Shown here: positions 1-7,213 of the stretch, in pieces | Layout of the letters: every line of letters begins with the position of its first letter | Numbering within the stretch: the first letter of the stretch is position 1 | DNA from: an uncultured Clostridium sp. | Lineage (GTDB): Bacteria > Bacillota > Clostridia > Lachnospirales > Anaerotignaceae | Assembly: GCA_947246775.1 (NCBI GenBank) | Contig: CAMXTM010000075.1 | Location: 1-8,670, forward strand | Direction: 5' to 3' | DNA length: 8,670 nucleotides | The notes under the pieces: generated by a model | The model's input: only the letters and a program-made list of their open reading frames with translations | Databases searched by the model: none | What the model was told of the DNA's origin: nothing | Made by a program: the position numbers and the translations under genes

Positions 1-1095
1 AAGGGAAGTGCCATGCAAATGAATGTTTCTTTAAGGGGATATCATCTTTTGGAGGAGTGTGCAGAAAAAACAGGCTGTCAGTATCATATAGTAAATCGGT
101 GTGGGTTGCCAGCACTGTTTCGGAAATATAAAAAAAGAAAAGTATTAGCGTTTGGTATTGTATTTTTTGTAGCGATGCTGTATACATTGTCATTTTTTGT
201 ATGGACAGTAGAGATTGAGGGAAATGAAAGAATAGTAGAGGAAGAATTGCTTGCTGCTTGTGAAAAAATGGGTGTAGCGGCAGGAAAACTAAAATGGAAT
301 ATTAACACAGAAGTTGTAACAGAAACCTTGTTAGAAAACTTTGCAGATATTTCTTGGGTGAGTGTGTCTATTAAAGGAACAGATGCCATTATAAAGATAG
401 TAGAAACCATACCACAGCCAGAAATCGTTGATAAAGTGACACCAAGCAATTTGATAGCAAAAAAAGATAGTGTAATACAAAGTATTACAGCAGAGGCAGG
501 TACACCAGTAGCCCAGTCAGGAGATGTTGTAAAAAAAGGCGAGTTGCTCATTGATAGCGAAGTAGTTATTGTAGTAGGTCAAGAAGAAGAAGTTGGTAGA
601 GAATATGTTCATGCGAGAGGAACAATAATAGGGAAAGTGTGGTATACTTTAGAGGAAGAAATGCCTTTAAAATATACAGAAAAAAAGTATACAGGAGAGG
701 AAAAAAGAGATAAAAGTATATTGATAGGTGATGTTGTTTTAAATATGATACAACCTAATATGGGAGATAGTACATATGATAGACAAAATATAGCGCAAAA
801 AGAGTTTCGCATAGGGGACTTTAAATTGCCTATTGTGTATATAGAGCAAAGCTATCAAGTATATGAAACAATAGAGAAAGAGAGAACAGAGGAGCAAGCA
901 AAGATAGAATTAGAAAATAAATTAAAAAGTAGAGCAGAAGAAATGGTTGAGGGAGAAATAGAAAATATTGATATTGTGTATCATATAGAAGAAAATGCAG
1001 TTTTAGCGACAGCAACCGTAACAGCATTGGAAGAAGTAAGTGAGGAACAAGTAAGAGAAGAATATATTACATATGATAAAGAGGAGGAATTTTAG
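1..1095 (+). CDS. yqfD: Sporulation protein YqfD, 5'-partial
   Basis: YqfD is a membrane-anchored protein required in sporulation of Firmicutes; its biochemical role is not settled. The frame is open from position 1 (codons AAG GGA AGT GCC before the first ATG at 13). Known YqfD proteins carry further N-terminal sequence before the region seen here, so the true start is inferred to lie left of the window and ATG 13 is probably internal. Counting from that ATG, a Gly-Leu-Pro segment followed by basic residues (about 31-43) precedes one membrane helix (about 44-65). Next comes a short POTRA-like stretch beginning VWTVEIEGNERI, then a long, mostly charged extracytoplasmic region ending in an acidic tail. 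The stop TAG lies 5 bases before phoH, as in the usual yqfD-phoH pair. The family call is firm; the start cannot be determined here. Confidence 0.9.
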   Translation, partial: KGSAMQMNVSLRGYHLLEECAEKTGCQYHIVNRCGLPALFRKYKKRKVLAFGIVFFVAMLYTLSFFVWTVEIEGNERIVEEELLAACEKMGVAAGKLKWNINTEVVTETLLENFADISWVSVSIKGTDAIIKIVETIPQPEIVDKVTPSNLIAKKDSVIQSITAEAGTPVAQSGDVVKKGELLIDSEVVIVVGQEEEVGREYVHARGTIIGKVWYTLEEEMPLKYTEKKYTGEEKRDKSILIGDVVLNMIQPNMGDSTYDRQNIAQKEFRIGDFKLPIVYIEQSYQVYETIEKERTEEQAKIELENKLKSRAEEMVEGEIENIDIVYHIEENAVLATATVTALEEVSEEQVREEYITYDKEEEF

Positions 1096-1100
1096 AACAT

Positions 1101-2057
1101 ATGGAAAAAAGAATACAAATTGATAATAAAAATATGGTAATGATATTTGGGCAGTTTGATGGTAATATAAAAAAGATAGAGCAAGTGTGTAAAGTACAGA
1201 TTGTAAATAGGGGAGATGATATTAAAATTATAGGAGAAGAAAAAGGCGTAATTCATGCAGAAAATGTGTTACATTCTTTGGAAGTATTAGCAAAAAAGGG
1301 AGAAGAAATCACAGAACAAAATGTCATGTATTTGTTGCAGACAACAGAAGATAGTAATTTAAAAGAGATAGAGAAAGTATATGATGATGTAATCTGTATG
1401 ACAGTGAATGGAAGACCAGTAAAACCAAAAACGTTGGGACAAAAGAAGTATATTGATTTAATTAAGAAGAATACGGTTATATTTGGAGTAGGACCAGCGG
1501 GAACAGGTAAAACCTATTTAGCGATGGCTATGGCAATTACCGCATTTAAAAATGAGGAAGTCAATCGGATTATATTGACAAGACCTGCCATTGAAGCGGG
1601 GGAAAAACTGGGCTTTTTGCCTGGAGACTTGCAGCAAAAAGTAGACCCTTATTTGCGTCCACTTTATGACGCACTTCATGAAATTATGGGAGCAGATACT
1701 TTTATGAAAAATATGGAAAAAGGTCTAATAGAAGTAGCGCCACTTGCCTATATGAGAGGACGTACCTTGGATAATGCTTTTATTGTGTTAGATGAGGCAC
1801 AAAATACCACACCAGAGCAAATGAAAATGTTTTTAACAAGGATTGGTTTTGGTTCTAAAGCAGTGATTACAGGAGATTTGACACAAATTGACTTGGCAGA
1901 GGGAAAACGTTCAGGACTGTTGGAAGCAACAAAAATATTGTCAGGTATAGAAGAAATTGGTATTATTACATTGACAAACAGAGATGTGGTGAGACACCCT
2001 CTTGTACAAAGAATTATACAAGCATATGAGAAATTTGAAAATAGAAAACGGAAGTGA
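1101..2057 (+). CDS. phoH: PhoH-like P-loop ATPase
   Basis: This is a 318-residue PhoH-family ATPase, a normal length. The family has a P-loop NTPase core related to superfamily 1 helicases and is linked to RNA metabolism; it is often encoded beside ybeY, as here. The N-terminal ~100 residues form the small RNA-binding-like domain seen in PhoH proteins. The core shows Walker A GPAGTGKT (131-138), LTRP (159-162), Walker B FIVLDEAQN (227-235), TGDLTQID (257-264) and the C-terminal DVVRHPLVQRI segment (295-305). The ATG start has a GAGGAGG site at 1081-1087 inside the yqfD 3' end, with a rather long 13-base spacer. Its TGA stop is 5 bases before the preferred pgpH start, so translation is probably coupled. 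The precise substrate is unknown. Confidence 0.96.
   Translation: MEKRIQIDNKNMVMIFGQFDGNIKKIEQVCKVQIVNRGDDIKIIGEEKGVIHAENVLHSLEVLAKKGEEITEQNVMYLLQTTEDSNLKEIEKVYDDVICMTVNGRPVKPKTLGQKKYIDLIKKNTVIFGVGPAGTGKTYLAMAMAITAFKNEEVNRIILTRPAIEAGEKLGFLPGDLQQKVDPYLRPLYDALHEIMGADTFMKNMEKGLIEVAPLAYMRGRTLDNAFIVLDEAQNTTPEQMKMFLTRIGFGSKAVITGDLTQIDLAEGKRSGLLEATKILSGIEEIGIITLTNRDVVRHPLVQRIIQAYEKFENRKRK
2050..2054 (+). promoter_or_regulatory. Ribosome binding site deciding the pgpH start
   Basis: GGAAG lies 8 bases before ATG 2063 and inside the last codons of phoH. The alternative GTG at 2054 has no comparable site upstream, so the ATG is the better start. Confidence 0.6.
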
Positions 2058-2062
2058 TAGTC

Positions 2063-4186
2063 ATGGAAAAGGAAAGAGAAAAATTTTCAGACAGGAAATA
2101 TTTTTCTGTTATATTATTGTGTATTGGTTTTTTGATTACTGTCATTTGTATTGCTACAGGTTCTTATGTGCAAACCATGGAAAGTGTACAAATTGGCTCT
2201 GTAGCAACAAAGAGATATGTAGCATTAAAAGATGAAGTAGATGTTGTAGCAACAAAGCATAAAAAAGAGGAAGCGGCAGCAACAGTAGGTCCATTGTATA
2301 AACATGATTTAGAGATTGAACAACAGTCTATTACAGAAATAGAGGGATTTTTTAAAAGACTAGATGAAATGCAGAACAGCTTACGAACAGGAGAAAGTTT
2401 GTCTGATGCTATTAAAAATACATCATTAAAATTGCCTGTGGTGTTGTCTGTAAGACAATATAGTGCCTATCAGGCACTGCGTCAGCAGGACAAGCTAGAG
2501 TTTCAGCAGAGTTGTAAAAACATTATCAATAGTATCTATGAGCAAGGTGTGACAGCAGAAGCAGTAGAAAAAAGCAGAGAACAAATCAGTACAAGTTTAA
2601 GTCAGACAAGCTGGAGTGCAGAATTGCAAGAAATGGGTTCAGCAGTGTTAAATAGTGTTTTAAAGGCAAACCTTGTGTTAGATAATGATGCTATGGAATT
2701 GGCAAAGCAAAAAAAAGAAGATGAAGTAGAAGACATTATAATAAAAAAGAATCAAAAAATTGTGGACGAAGGCGAAATTATCACAGCAGATATTTACGAC
2801 AAATTAGAAGCAATGAATTTGATTAACACAGAAAAGACGACAGAAACGCTTTTTCCTGTATTGAGTAGTATTGTAGTAGTATTGTTAATTTTTGGTAGTG
2901 TATTTTTGTTTTTTTACTCTAGCAACAGAAAATGGCACAGTTTGAAAAAAAATGAAGTTGCCATATTGTTTACAATATATATTATCATGGTTTTGCTTTT
3001 AAGGATTATGAGCGAAGTGCCTTATTTTACATTAATTCCATTAGTAGTATTTCCTATGGTAGTATCTATTTTAATTAGTAGGAGAGTGGCATTACTTTTA
3101 AACTGTTTTATTAGTATAATAGGGTGTTTTGTATTTAATGGAGATGTCGAATTTTTGCTATATTTTTTGTTGACGGGAGAATTTGCGGCATTGATTATGC
3201 GATATGCGGAGCAAAGGAAATATGTTTTTCCTGTTGCGGTGTGTATGGCAGTCATCAATTTTATATCTATGATGGCAATAGGACTGTTTTTTGAAAAAGG
3301 CTATTCGCAAGGGCTGTTGTTTTCTAGTTCATATGGTTCAGCAGCGGGACTAGCTTCTGTGATATTGGTAATAGGCAGTTTACCATTTTGGGAAGCAATT
3401 TTTGAGGCAAATACCCCATTGCGACTTTTGGAGCTAACAAACCCAAATAATGAGCTTTTGAGGCGACTGATGATAGAAGCACCAGGAACATATCATCATA
3501 GTTTGATTGTAGCGAATTTGGCAGAAACGGCGGCGTATGAAATTGATGCAAATGCGTCATTAGCGAGAGTAGGAGCTTACTACCATGATATTGGAAAATT
3601 AAAATACCCTTTGTATTTTAGTGAAAATCAGTCTGGGGAAAATCCGCATGACCAAATGGAGCCTTATAGTAGTACACAAATTATTACAGCACATACAACA
3701 GCGGGTGTACAAATGGCAAAAGAAAAAGGATTGCCAAAAGCGATTATCAATATTATACAGGAACATCATGGCAATTCCCTTGTAAAGTTTTTTTATTTTA
3801 AGGCATTAAAGCAGTATGGCGCAGAAAATGTCAAAGAGGAAGACTATCGATACCATAGCTGCGTGCCACAAAGTAGAGAAGCAGCCATTGTTATGATAGC
3901 GGATACTGCAGAGGCAGCAGTAAGGAGTATGCTGGGAAAAGGGAAAACATTGCAGGAAGTAGACGATTTTATTAAAACGTTGATAAAGGATAAATTAGAT
4001 GATGGGCAGCTAGATAAAAGTGGTCTTGCAATATCTGATTTGGAAACGATACGAAAATCATTTATAGAAGTATTTAAGGGAATGTACCATGATAGGGTTG
4101 CCTATCCTAAAAAAGAAGAAATGGAAGAAGCAAAAAAACAGAAAAAAGTAGAACCAAAGATAGAGCAGGGGGAAAACAAAGCATGA
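2063..4186 (+). CDS. pgpH: Cyclic-di-AMP phosphodiesterase, 7TM-HD family (PgpH/YqfF)
   Basis: PgpH hydrolyses the second messenger cyclic-di-AMP to pApA. From ATG 2063 the protein has 707 residues. Residues about 13-36 form a membrane helix, and about 37-262 a large extracytoplasmic 7TMR-HDED-type domain. Seven hydrophobic helices lie within about 265-450, followed by a cytoplasmic HD domain. HD metal ligands are visible: H478/H479 (GTYHHS), H508-D509 (YYHDIGK), H544 (TAHT), H568/H569 (EHHGN) and D614 (IADTAEA). The tail after about 680 is rich in Lys and Glu. An in-frame GTG at 2054 would overlap the phoH stop, but ATG 2063 is preferred because GGAAG at 2050-2054 sits 8 bases before it. All key residues are present, so it should be active. 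Direct assay data exist only for homologues such as Listeria PgpH. Confidence 0.95.
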   Translation: MEKEREKFSDRKYFSVILLCIGFLITVICIATGSYVQTMESVQIGSVATKRYVALKDEVDVVATKHKKEEAAATVGPLYKHDLEIEQQSITEIEGFFKRLDEMQNSLRTGESLSDAIKNTSLKLPVVLSVRQYSAYQALRQQDKLEFQQSCKNIINSIYEQGVTAEAVEKSREQISTSLSQTSWSAELQEMGSAVLNSVLKANLVLDNDAMELAKQKKEDEVEDIIIKKNQKIVDEGEIITADIYDKLEAMNLINTEKTTETLFPVLSSIVVVLLIFGSVFLFFYSSNRKWHSLKKNEVAILFTIYIIMVLLLRIMSEVPYFTLIPLVVFPMVVSILISRRVALLLNCFISIIGCFVFNGDVEFLLYFLLTGEFAALIMRYAEQRKYVFPVAVCMAVINFISMMAIGLFFEKGYSQGLLFSSSYGSAAGLASVILVIGSLPFWEAIFEANTPLRLLELTNPNNELLRRLMIEAPGTYHHSLIVANLAETAAYEIDANASLARVGAYYHDIGKLKYPLYFSENQSGENPHDQMEPYSSTQIITAHTTAGVQMAKEKGLPKAIINIIQEHHGNSLVKFFYFKALKQYGAENVKEEDYRYHSCVPQSREAAIVMIADTAEAAVRSMLGKGKTLQEVDDFIKTLIKDKLDDGQLDKSGLAISDLETIRKSFIEVFKGMYHDRVAYPKKEEMEEAKKQKKVEPKIEQGENKA

Positions 4187-4662
4187 CACTATATGTAGAT
4201 AATAGAACAGCATTTGAGTGGGACGAAAAGTGGGAAGAAATTGTCAAAAAAGCGGTACGGACAAGCCTTGATTATGAAGAATTTGGAAAAGAGGATAATT
4301 TTGAATGTGAAATCAGTGTTTCTATTGTAACGAATGAAGAAATACAAAAATTAAATAAAGAGTTTCGGAATATTGATAGAGCAACAGATGTACTTTCTTT
4401 TCCTCAGTTGAGCTTTGAGGAGGGAGAAGTGCTTGACTATAATGAAAAGGACGAGTTAGTACTGGGGGATATTGTGATTTCTATTGATAAGGCAAAAGAG
4501 CAAGCGGAAGAATATGGACATTCTTTGGAAAGAGAGATTGCTTTTTTGACCGTACATAGTATGTTGCACTTAATGGGCTATGACCATATGGAGACAGAAG
4601 AAGAAATAGAAATGCGACAAAAACAAACGGAAATATTGCAAAAGGCTGGGTTTGGAGTGTAA
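4183..4662 (+). CDS. ybeY: Endoribonuclease YbeY (rRNA maturation factor)
   Basis: YbeY is a zinc-dependent endoribonuclease used in 16S rRNA 3'-end maturation and ribosome quality control. The 159 residues match the family length. The signature HSMLHLMGYDH gives the zinc ligands H125, H129 and H135. Upstream are the conserved ATDVLSFP (67-74) and LGDIVIS (94-100) strands. The ATG overlaps the pgpH stop in an ATGA arrangement, a typical sign of coupled translation. AGGGGGA at 4167-4173 lies 9 bases before it. In many Firmicutes the next gene is dgkA (undecaprenol/diacylglycerol kinase); here cdd follows after only 14 bases, so dgkA is absent from this position. Confidence 0.97.
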   Translation: MTLYVDNRTAFEWDEKWEEIVKKAVRTSLDYEEFGKEDNFECEISVSIVTNEEIQKLNKEFRNIDRATDVLSFPQLSFEEGEVLDYNEKDELVLGDIVISIDKAKEQAEEYGHSLEREIAFLTVHSMLHLMGYDHMETEEEIEMRQKQTEILQKAGFGV

Positions 4663-4676
4663 GGAGGGAAAAATTT

Positions 4677-5057
4677 ATGACGGATAGAGAATTGATTGAG
4701 CAAGCAAAAGAAGCATTACAAAATGCCTATGTACCTTATTCCCATTTTAGAGTAGGTGCAGCATTGTTGTCAAAAAATGGTACAGTTTTTAAGGGCTGTA
4801 ATATAGAAAATGCGAGTTATGGGGCGACTTGTTGTGCAGAAAGAACTGCTGTTTTTAAGGCAGTTTCGGAGGGAGTAAAAGAATTTGAAAAAATAGCGAT
4901 TGTGTCAGATAGTAAAAAATTGACATCACCTTGTGGCATTTGTAGGCAGGTACTTTTGGAATTTATGCCAGAGGGAGTTGTGTTGTTAGAAAATGAAAAA
5001 GGGGAAATCAAAACCTATAAGGTAAAAGAATTGTTACCAGTTGGTTTTACGCTGTGA
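4677..5057 (+). CDS. cdd: Cytidine deaminase
   Basis: This enzyme deaminates cytidine and deoxycytidine to uridine and deoxyuridine in pyrimidine salvage in the cytoplasm. The protein has 126 residues, the size of the homotetrameric short-form enzymes. The catalytic zinc site is complete: C53 with the proton-shuttle E55 in CAERTA, and C86 and C89 in SPCGICRQ. The substrate-binding stretch CNIENASYG (41-49) and the N-terminal YVPYSHFRVGAAL (18-30) are also typical. A strong AAGGAGGG site at 4661-4668 lies 8 bases before ATG 4677. Its stop at 5055-5057 runs into the ribosome binding site of the next gene. The usual downstream neighbour era is displaced here by two genes. Confidence 0.97.
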   Translation: MTDRELIEQAKEALQNAYVPYSHFRVGAALLSKNGTVFKGCNIENASYGATCCAERTAVFKAVSEGVKEFEKIAIVSDSKKLTSPCGICRQVLLEFMPEGVVLLENEKGEIKTYKVKELLPVGFTL

Positions 5058-5073
5058 GGGTAGGCAAAAAAAT

Positions 5074-5466
5074 ATGAAAAAGATATTTCAGTGGAATTGG
5101 CTAAAACGTTTTTTGTCTGTAGAGGAAGAAAATAAAAAAGTAGAAATAGTTGTTTCTCTTTCTGTACAGGAAGTCATAGAAAAGCTGTGCTTGTGGGGGG
5201 AATGTGATAAAGAGACAACAGATATGAGTAGTGTTTCACTAGAAAATGGACAAGAAGTGTTGACAGTAGTAATTGATAAAAATGATGTTGCATTGTTGGT
5301 AGTGGCTGAGCAGCAGGAGCAAGGCGCAAAAGTGTATCTTTCCGTAAATGAAATGATAGAAAATAGCGAAAATGTAGAAAAGTGTCTAAAAGAGGCTTCT
5401 GATGTGTTGTTGCAGTACGTAATAGAACTAGAAGAAGTAGAAGAAGTAGAACAGGATAAAATATAG
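5074..5466 (+). CDS. Unrecognised 130-residue acidic protein between cdd and the uracil-DNA glycosylase
   Basis: I do not recognise a family. ATG 5074 (MKKIFQWNWLKRFL) gives 130 residues. The first ~14 are basic and aromatic and could be an amphipathic helix. The rest alternates likely beta strands and helices: VEIVVSLSVQEVIEKL (23-38), VLTVVIDKNDVALLVV (62-77) and AKVYLSVNEMI (85-95). The C-terminal tail is very acidic (IELEEVEEVEQD). There is no signal peptide, no membrane helix and no metal-binding Cys pair. GAGGG at 5056-5060 overlaps the cdd stop, with a 13-base spacer. The UDG gene follows after 15 bases, so the two are very likely co-transcribed. An in-frame TTG at 5041 would add 11 residues but overlaps cdd and lacks a ribosome binding site. 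That the gene is real is supported by strand, tight packing and codon use like its neighbours. Confidence 0.75.
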   Translation: MKKIFQWNWLKRFLSVEEENKKVEIVVSLSVQEVIEKLCLWGECDKETTDMSSVSLENGQEVLTVVIDKNDVALLVVAEQQEQGAKVYLSVNEMIENSENVEKCLKEASDVLLQYVIELEEVEEVEQDKI

Positions 5467-5481
5467 TAAAGGGGTGAAAAC

Positions 5482-6060
5482 ATGGCAGAAAAGACTTGGG
5501 AGATATTAGAGGGAGCTTGTTATAGCTGTAGAAAGTGTAAACTGTGTGAGACAAGGCACAATGTTGTCATTGGAAAAGGAAATAGAAATGCGGATATTAT
5601 GTTTATTGGAGAAGGACCAGGAGAGCAAGAGGACTTGCAAGGAGTGCCATTTGTAGGGCCAGCAGGGCAGCTTTTGGATAAAATGCTAAAAGCGATTGAT
5701 TTGACGCTAGAAGATGTGTATATCGCAAATGTTGTGAAGTGTAGACCACCTTTTAATAGAGACCCTGAGGAGGAGGAGCAGGAAGCGTGTTTAAATTATT
5801 TGCGCTATCAGCTTGTGCTAGTAAAGCCCAAAATCATAGTTTGTTTGGGAAGAATTGCAGGAACAGCAATTATATCACCTACCTTTAAAATTACAAAGCA
5901 AAGGGGGCAATGGCTAGAAAGAAAAGGCTATTGGATTACTTCTACATTTCACCCATCAGCATTGTTGAGAGATGAAACCAAAAAGCGCCCAGCATGGGAA
6001 GATTTTAAAAGTATACAACAAAAACTAATAGAATTAAATGGAGAAAAACAGGATATATAA
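5482..6060 (+). CDS. Family-4 uracil-DNA glycosylase with [4Fe-4S] cluster
   Basis: The enzyme removes uracil from DNA, arising from cytosine deamination or dUTP incorporation, starting base excision repair. The protein has 192 residues, typical of family 4. The Fe-S ligands fit the family pattern: C16 and C19 near the N terminus, C87 in NVVKCRPP, and C103 in EEEEQEACLNYL. Active-site motif A is GEGPGEQED (43-51), followed by FVGPAGQLL (57-65). The late motif is HPSALLRD (157-164). Extra cysteines C13 and C22 flank the first pair. AAAGGGGTG at 5468-5476 precedes ATG 5482 by 5 bases. Placement between cdd and era is not the B. subtilis arrangement. Some phage proteins related to SPO1 DNA polymerase share this fold, but the complete catalytic motifs favour a genuine glycosylase. 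Confidence 0.93.
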   Translation: MAEKTWEILEGACYSCRKCKLCETRHNVVIGKGNRNADIMFIGEGPGEQEDLQGVPFVGPAGQLLDKMLKAIDLTLEDVYIANVVKCRPPFNRDPEEEEQEACLNYLRYQLVLVKPKIIVCLGRIAGTAIISPTFKITKQRGQWLERKGYWITSTFHPSALLRDETKKRPAWEDFKSIQQKLIELNGEKQDI

Positions 6061-6065
6061 AGAAT

Positions 6066-6072
6066 AAGGAGG
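6066..6072 (+). promoter_or_regulatory. Ribosome binding site deciding the TTG start of era
   Basis: AAGGAGG lies 7 bases before TTG 6080. No in-frame ATG exists before the G1 motif of Era, so this strong site fixes the non-ATG start. Confidence 0.85.
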
Positions 6073-6079
6073 AGTTGTT

Positions 6080-6985
6080 TTGCAAAAAAAATTTCAGTCA
6101 GGATTTGTTTCATTGGTAGGAAGACCAAATGTTGGGAAATCGACACTGATGAACCACTTTATTGGAGAAAAAATTGCCATTATATCAAATAAACCACAAA
6201 CAACTAGAAATAAAATTACAAGTATTTTGACAAGGGATAACTTTCAGTGTATTTTTATTGACACACCAGGGATTCATAAACCGAAGCATAAACTAGGGGA
6301 ATATATGGTAAAATCAGCCGAAAATGCACTCAATGAAATTGATGTTGTGTTGATGTTGATTGAGCCAACAGAAAAGGTATTAGAGAAAGATAAATATGTA
6401 ATGGAGTATTTAAAAAATGTTAAAACACCTGTGATATTGGTTATCAATAAAATTGATACAATAGAAAAAGAAAAATTGTTTCAAGTGATTGATAACTATA
6501 GACAAATCTATGATTTTGCAGAAGTTGTGCCTATTTCCGCTATAAAGGGACAAAATACACAAGAATTGCTTGAAGTCATACAGAAATACTTGCCAGAAGG
6601 TCCTCAATATTTTCCAGATGATATGGTAACAGACCAGCCAGAAAGACAAATTGTGTCTGAAATCATAAGAGAAAAGGCATTGCATCTTTTGCAAGATGAA
6701 ATACCACATGGTATTGCGGTAGAAATTATGTCTATGAAAAAAAGAGCAGATAAAAATTTAGTAGATGTGGAAGCAACGATATATTGTGAAAAAGAGTCCC
6801 ATAAGGGCATTGTGATAGGAAAGCAAGGCAATATGTTAAAAAAAATAGGTTCACGTGCTAGGATTGATGTAGAGAGATTGCTTGGCTCACCAATTTATTT
6901 ACAACTGTGGGTAAAAGTAAAAAAAGATTGGAGAGATAGCGACTTTTTGCTTAAAAACTTTGGTTATGACAGTAGAAATATATAA
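6080..6985 (+). CDS. era: Ribosome-assembly GTPase Era
   Basis: Era is a GTPase that binds the 3' end of 16S rRNA through a KH domain and aids 30S subunit assembly. The 301 residues match the family. The GTPase motifs are complete: G1 GRPNVGKS (14-21), G2 QTTR (40-43), G3 DTPG (61-64), G4 NKID (123-126) and G5 SAI (153-155). The C-terminal KH domain shows GKQGNMLKKIG (247-257), and the protein ends in the usual LLKNFGYD region. The start codon is TTG with a near-ideal ribosome binding site. The functional neighbours PhoH and YbeY also act on RNA and ribosomes. The gene is followed by a 91-base gap before yqzL. Confidence 0.98.
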   Translation: MQKKFQSGFVSLVGRPNVGKSTLMNHFIGEKIAIISNKPQTTRNKITSILTRDNFQCIFIDTPGIHKPKHKLGEYMVKSAENALNEIDVVLMLIEPTEKVLEKDKYVMEYLKNVKTPVILVINKIDTIEKEKLFQVIDNYRQIYDFAEVVPISAIKGQNTQELLEVIQKYLPEGPQYFPDDMVTDQPERQIVSEIIREKALHLLQDEIPHGIAVEIMSMKKRADKNLVDVEATIYCEKESHKGIVIGKQGNMLKKIGSRARIDVERLLGSPIYLQLWVKVKKDWRDSDFLLKNFGYDSRNI

Positions 6986-7076
6986 TATTTTGTTGTTTTG
7001 TCGTTTTTTGCCAGTATAGATTGCTTAAAATCGTAAAAAAATAAAAGAAAACACAGTACAAAAGGAGCATACGGAT

Positions 7077-7205
7077 ATGAAACAGCTATTGTATTGGAAA
7101 AAGTTTGCAAAAAGTGGGAATGTGTTTGACTATTTGGAATATAAAACGGCAGAAAAGCGAAATAAAGAAATGACAAAGCAAAATATCAAAAGAATAGAAA
7201 TGTAG
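7077..7205 (+). CDS. yqzL: YqzL-like small protein (42 residues)
   Basis: A short reading frame starts at ATG 7077, with AAAGGAG at 7061-7067 and a 9-base spacer, and ends at TAG 7203-7205. The product begins MKQLLYWKKFAKSGNVFDYL and continues with a highly charged, Lys-rich tail. The pattern of an early Trp, then Phe, a small residue plus Gly, and Tyr-Leu matches the small YqzL family. That family is normally encoded exactly here, between era and recO, in Firmicutes. Its function is unknown. The stop is 8 bases before the recO start, so the two are probably translated from one message. Family assignment rests on the motif plus position; the protein is too short for more. Confidence 0.85.
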   Translation: MKQLLYWKKFAKSGNVFDYLEYKTAEKRNKEMTKQNIKRIEM

Positions 7206-7208
7206 GTG
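7204..7208 (+). promoter_or_regulatory. Weak ribosome binding site before the TTG start of recO
   Basis: AGGTG overlaps the yqzL stop and lies 5 bases before TTG 7214. It is weak, so recO translation may depend on ribosomes finishing yqzL (inference). Confidence 0.4.
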
Positions 7209-7213
7209 TCATA

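Noticed and set aside
84..551. Long minus-strand open frame antisense to yqfD
   Set aside because: It mirrors a strongly supported YqfD coding region, lacks family motifs and has no credible ribosome binding site. Similar antisense frames over pgpH, era, cdd and the unknown gene were dropped for the same reason.
2002..2235. Plus-strand frame overlapping the phoH/pgpH junction
   Set aside because: It is an out-of-frame reading of the end of phoH and the start of pgpH, both of which are firmly identified.
5041..5073. Upstream TTG start for the 130-residue protein
   Set aside because: It would overlap the end of cdd and has no ribosome binding site, while ATG 5074 follows GAGGG and gives a typical MKK start.
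5174..5554. Minus-strand frames opposite the 130-residue unknown gene
   Set aside because: They are Leu- and Ser-rich mirror images of Glu/Val-rich codons and overlap two tightly packed plus-strand genes. The plus-strand reading has better context.
6993..7020. Promoter-like pair TTGTTT / TATAGA before yqzL
   Set aside because: The spacer is 16 bases and the matches are modest in a T-rich region. It could drive yqzL-recO separately, but similar pairs arise easily by chance in such DNA.
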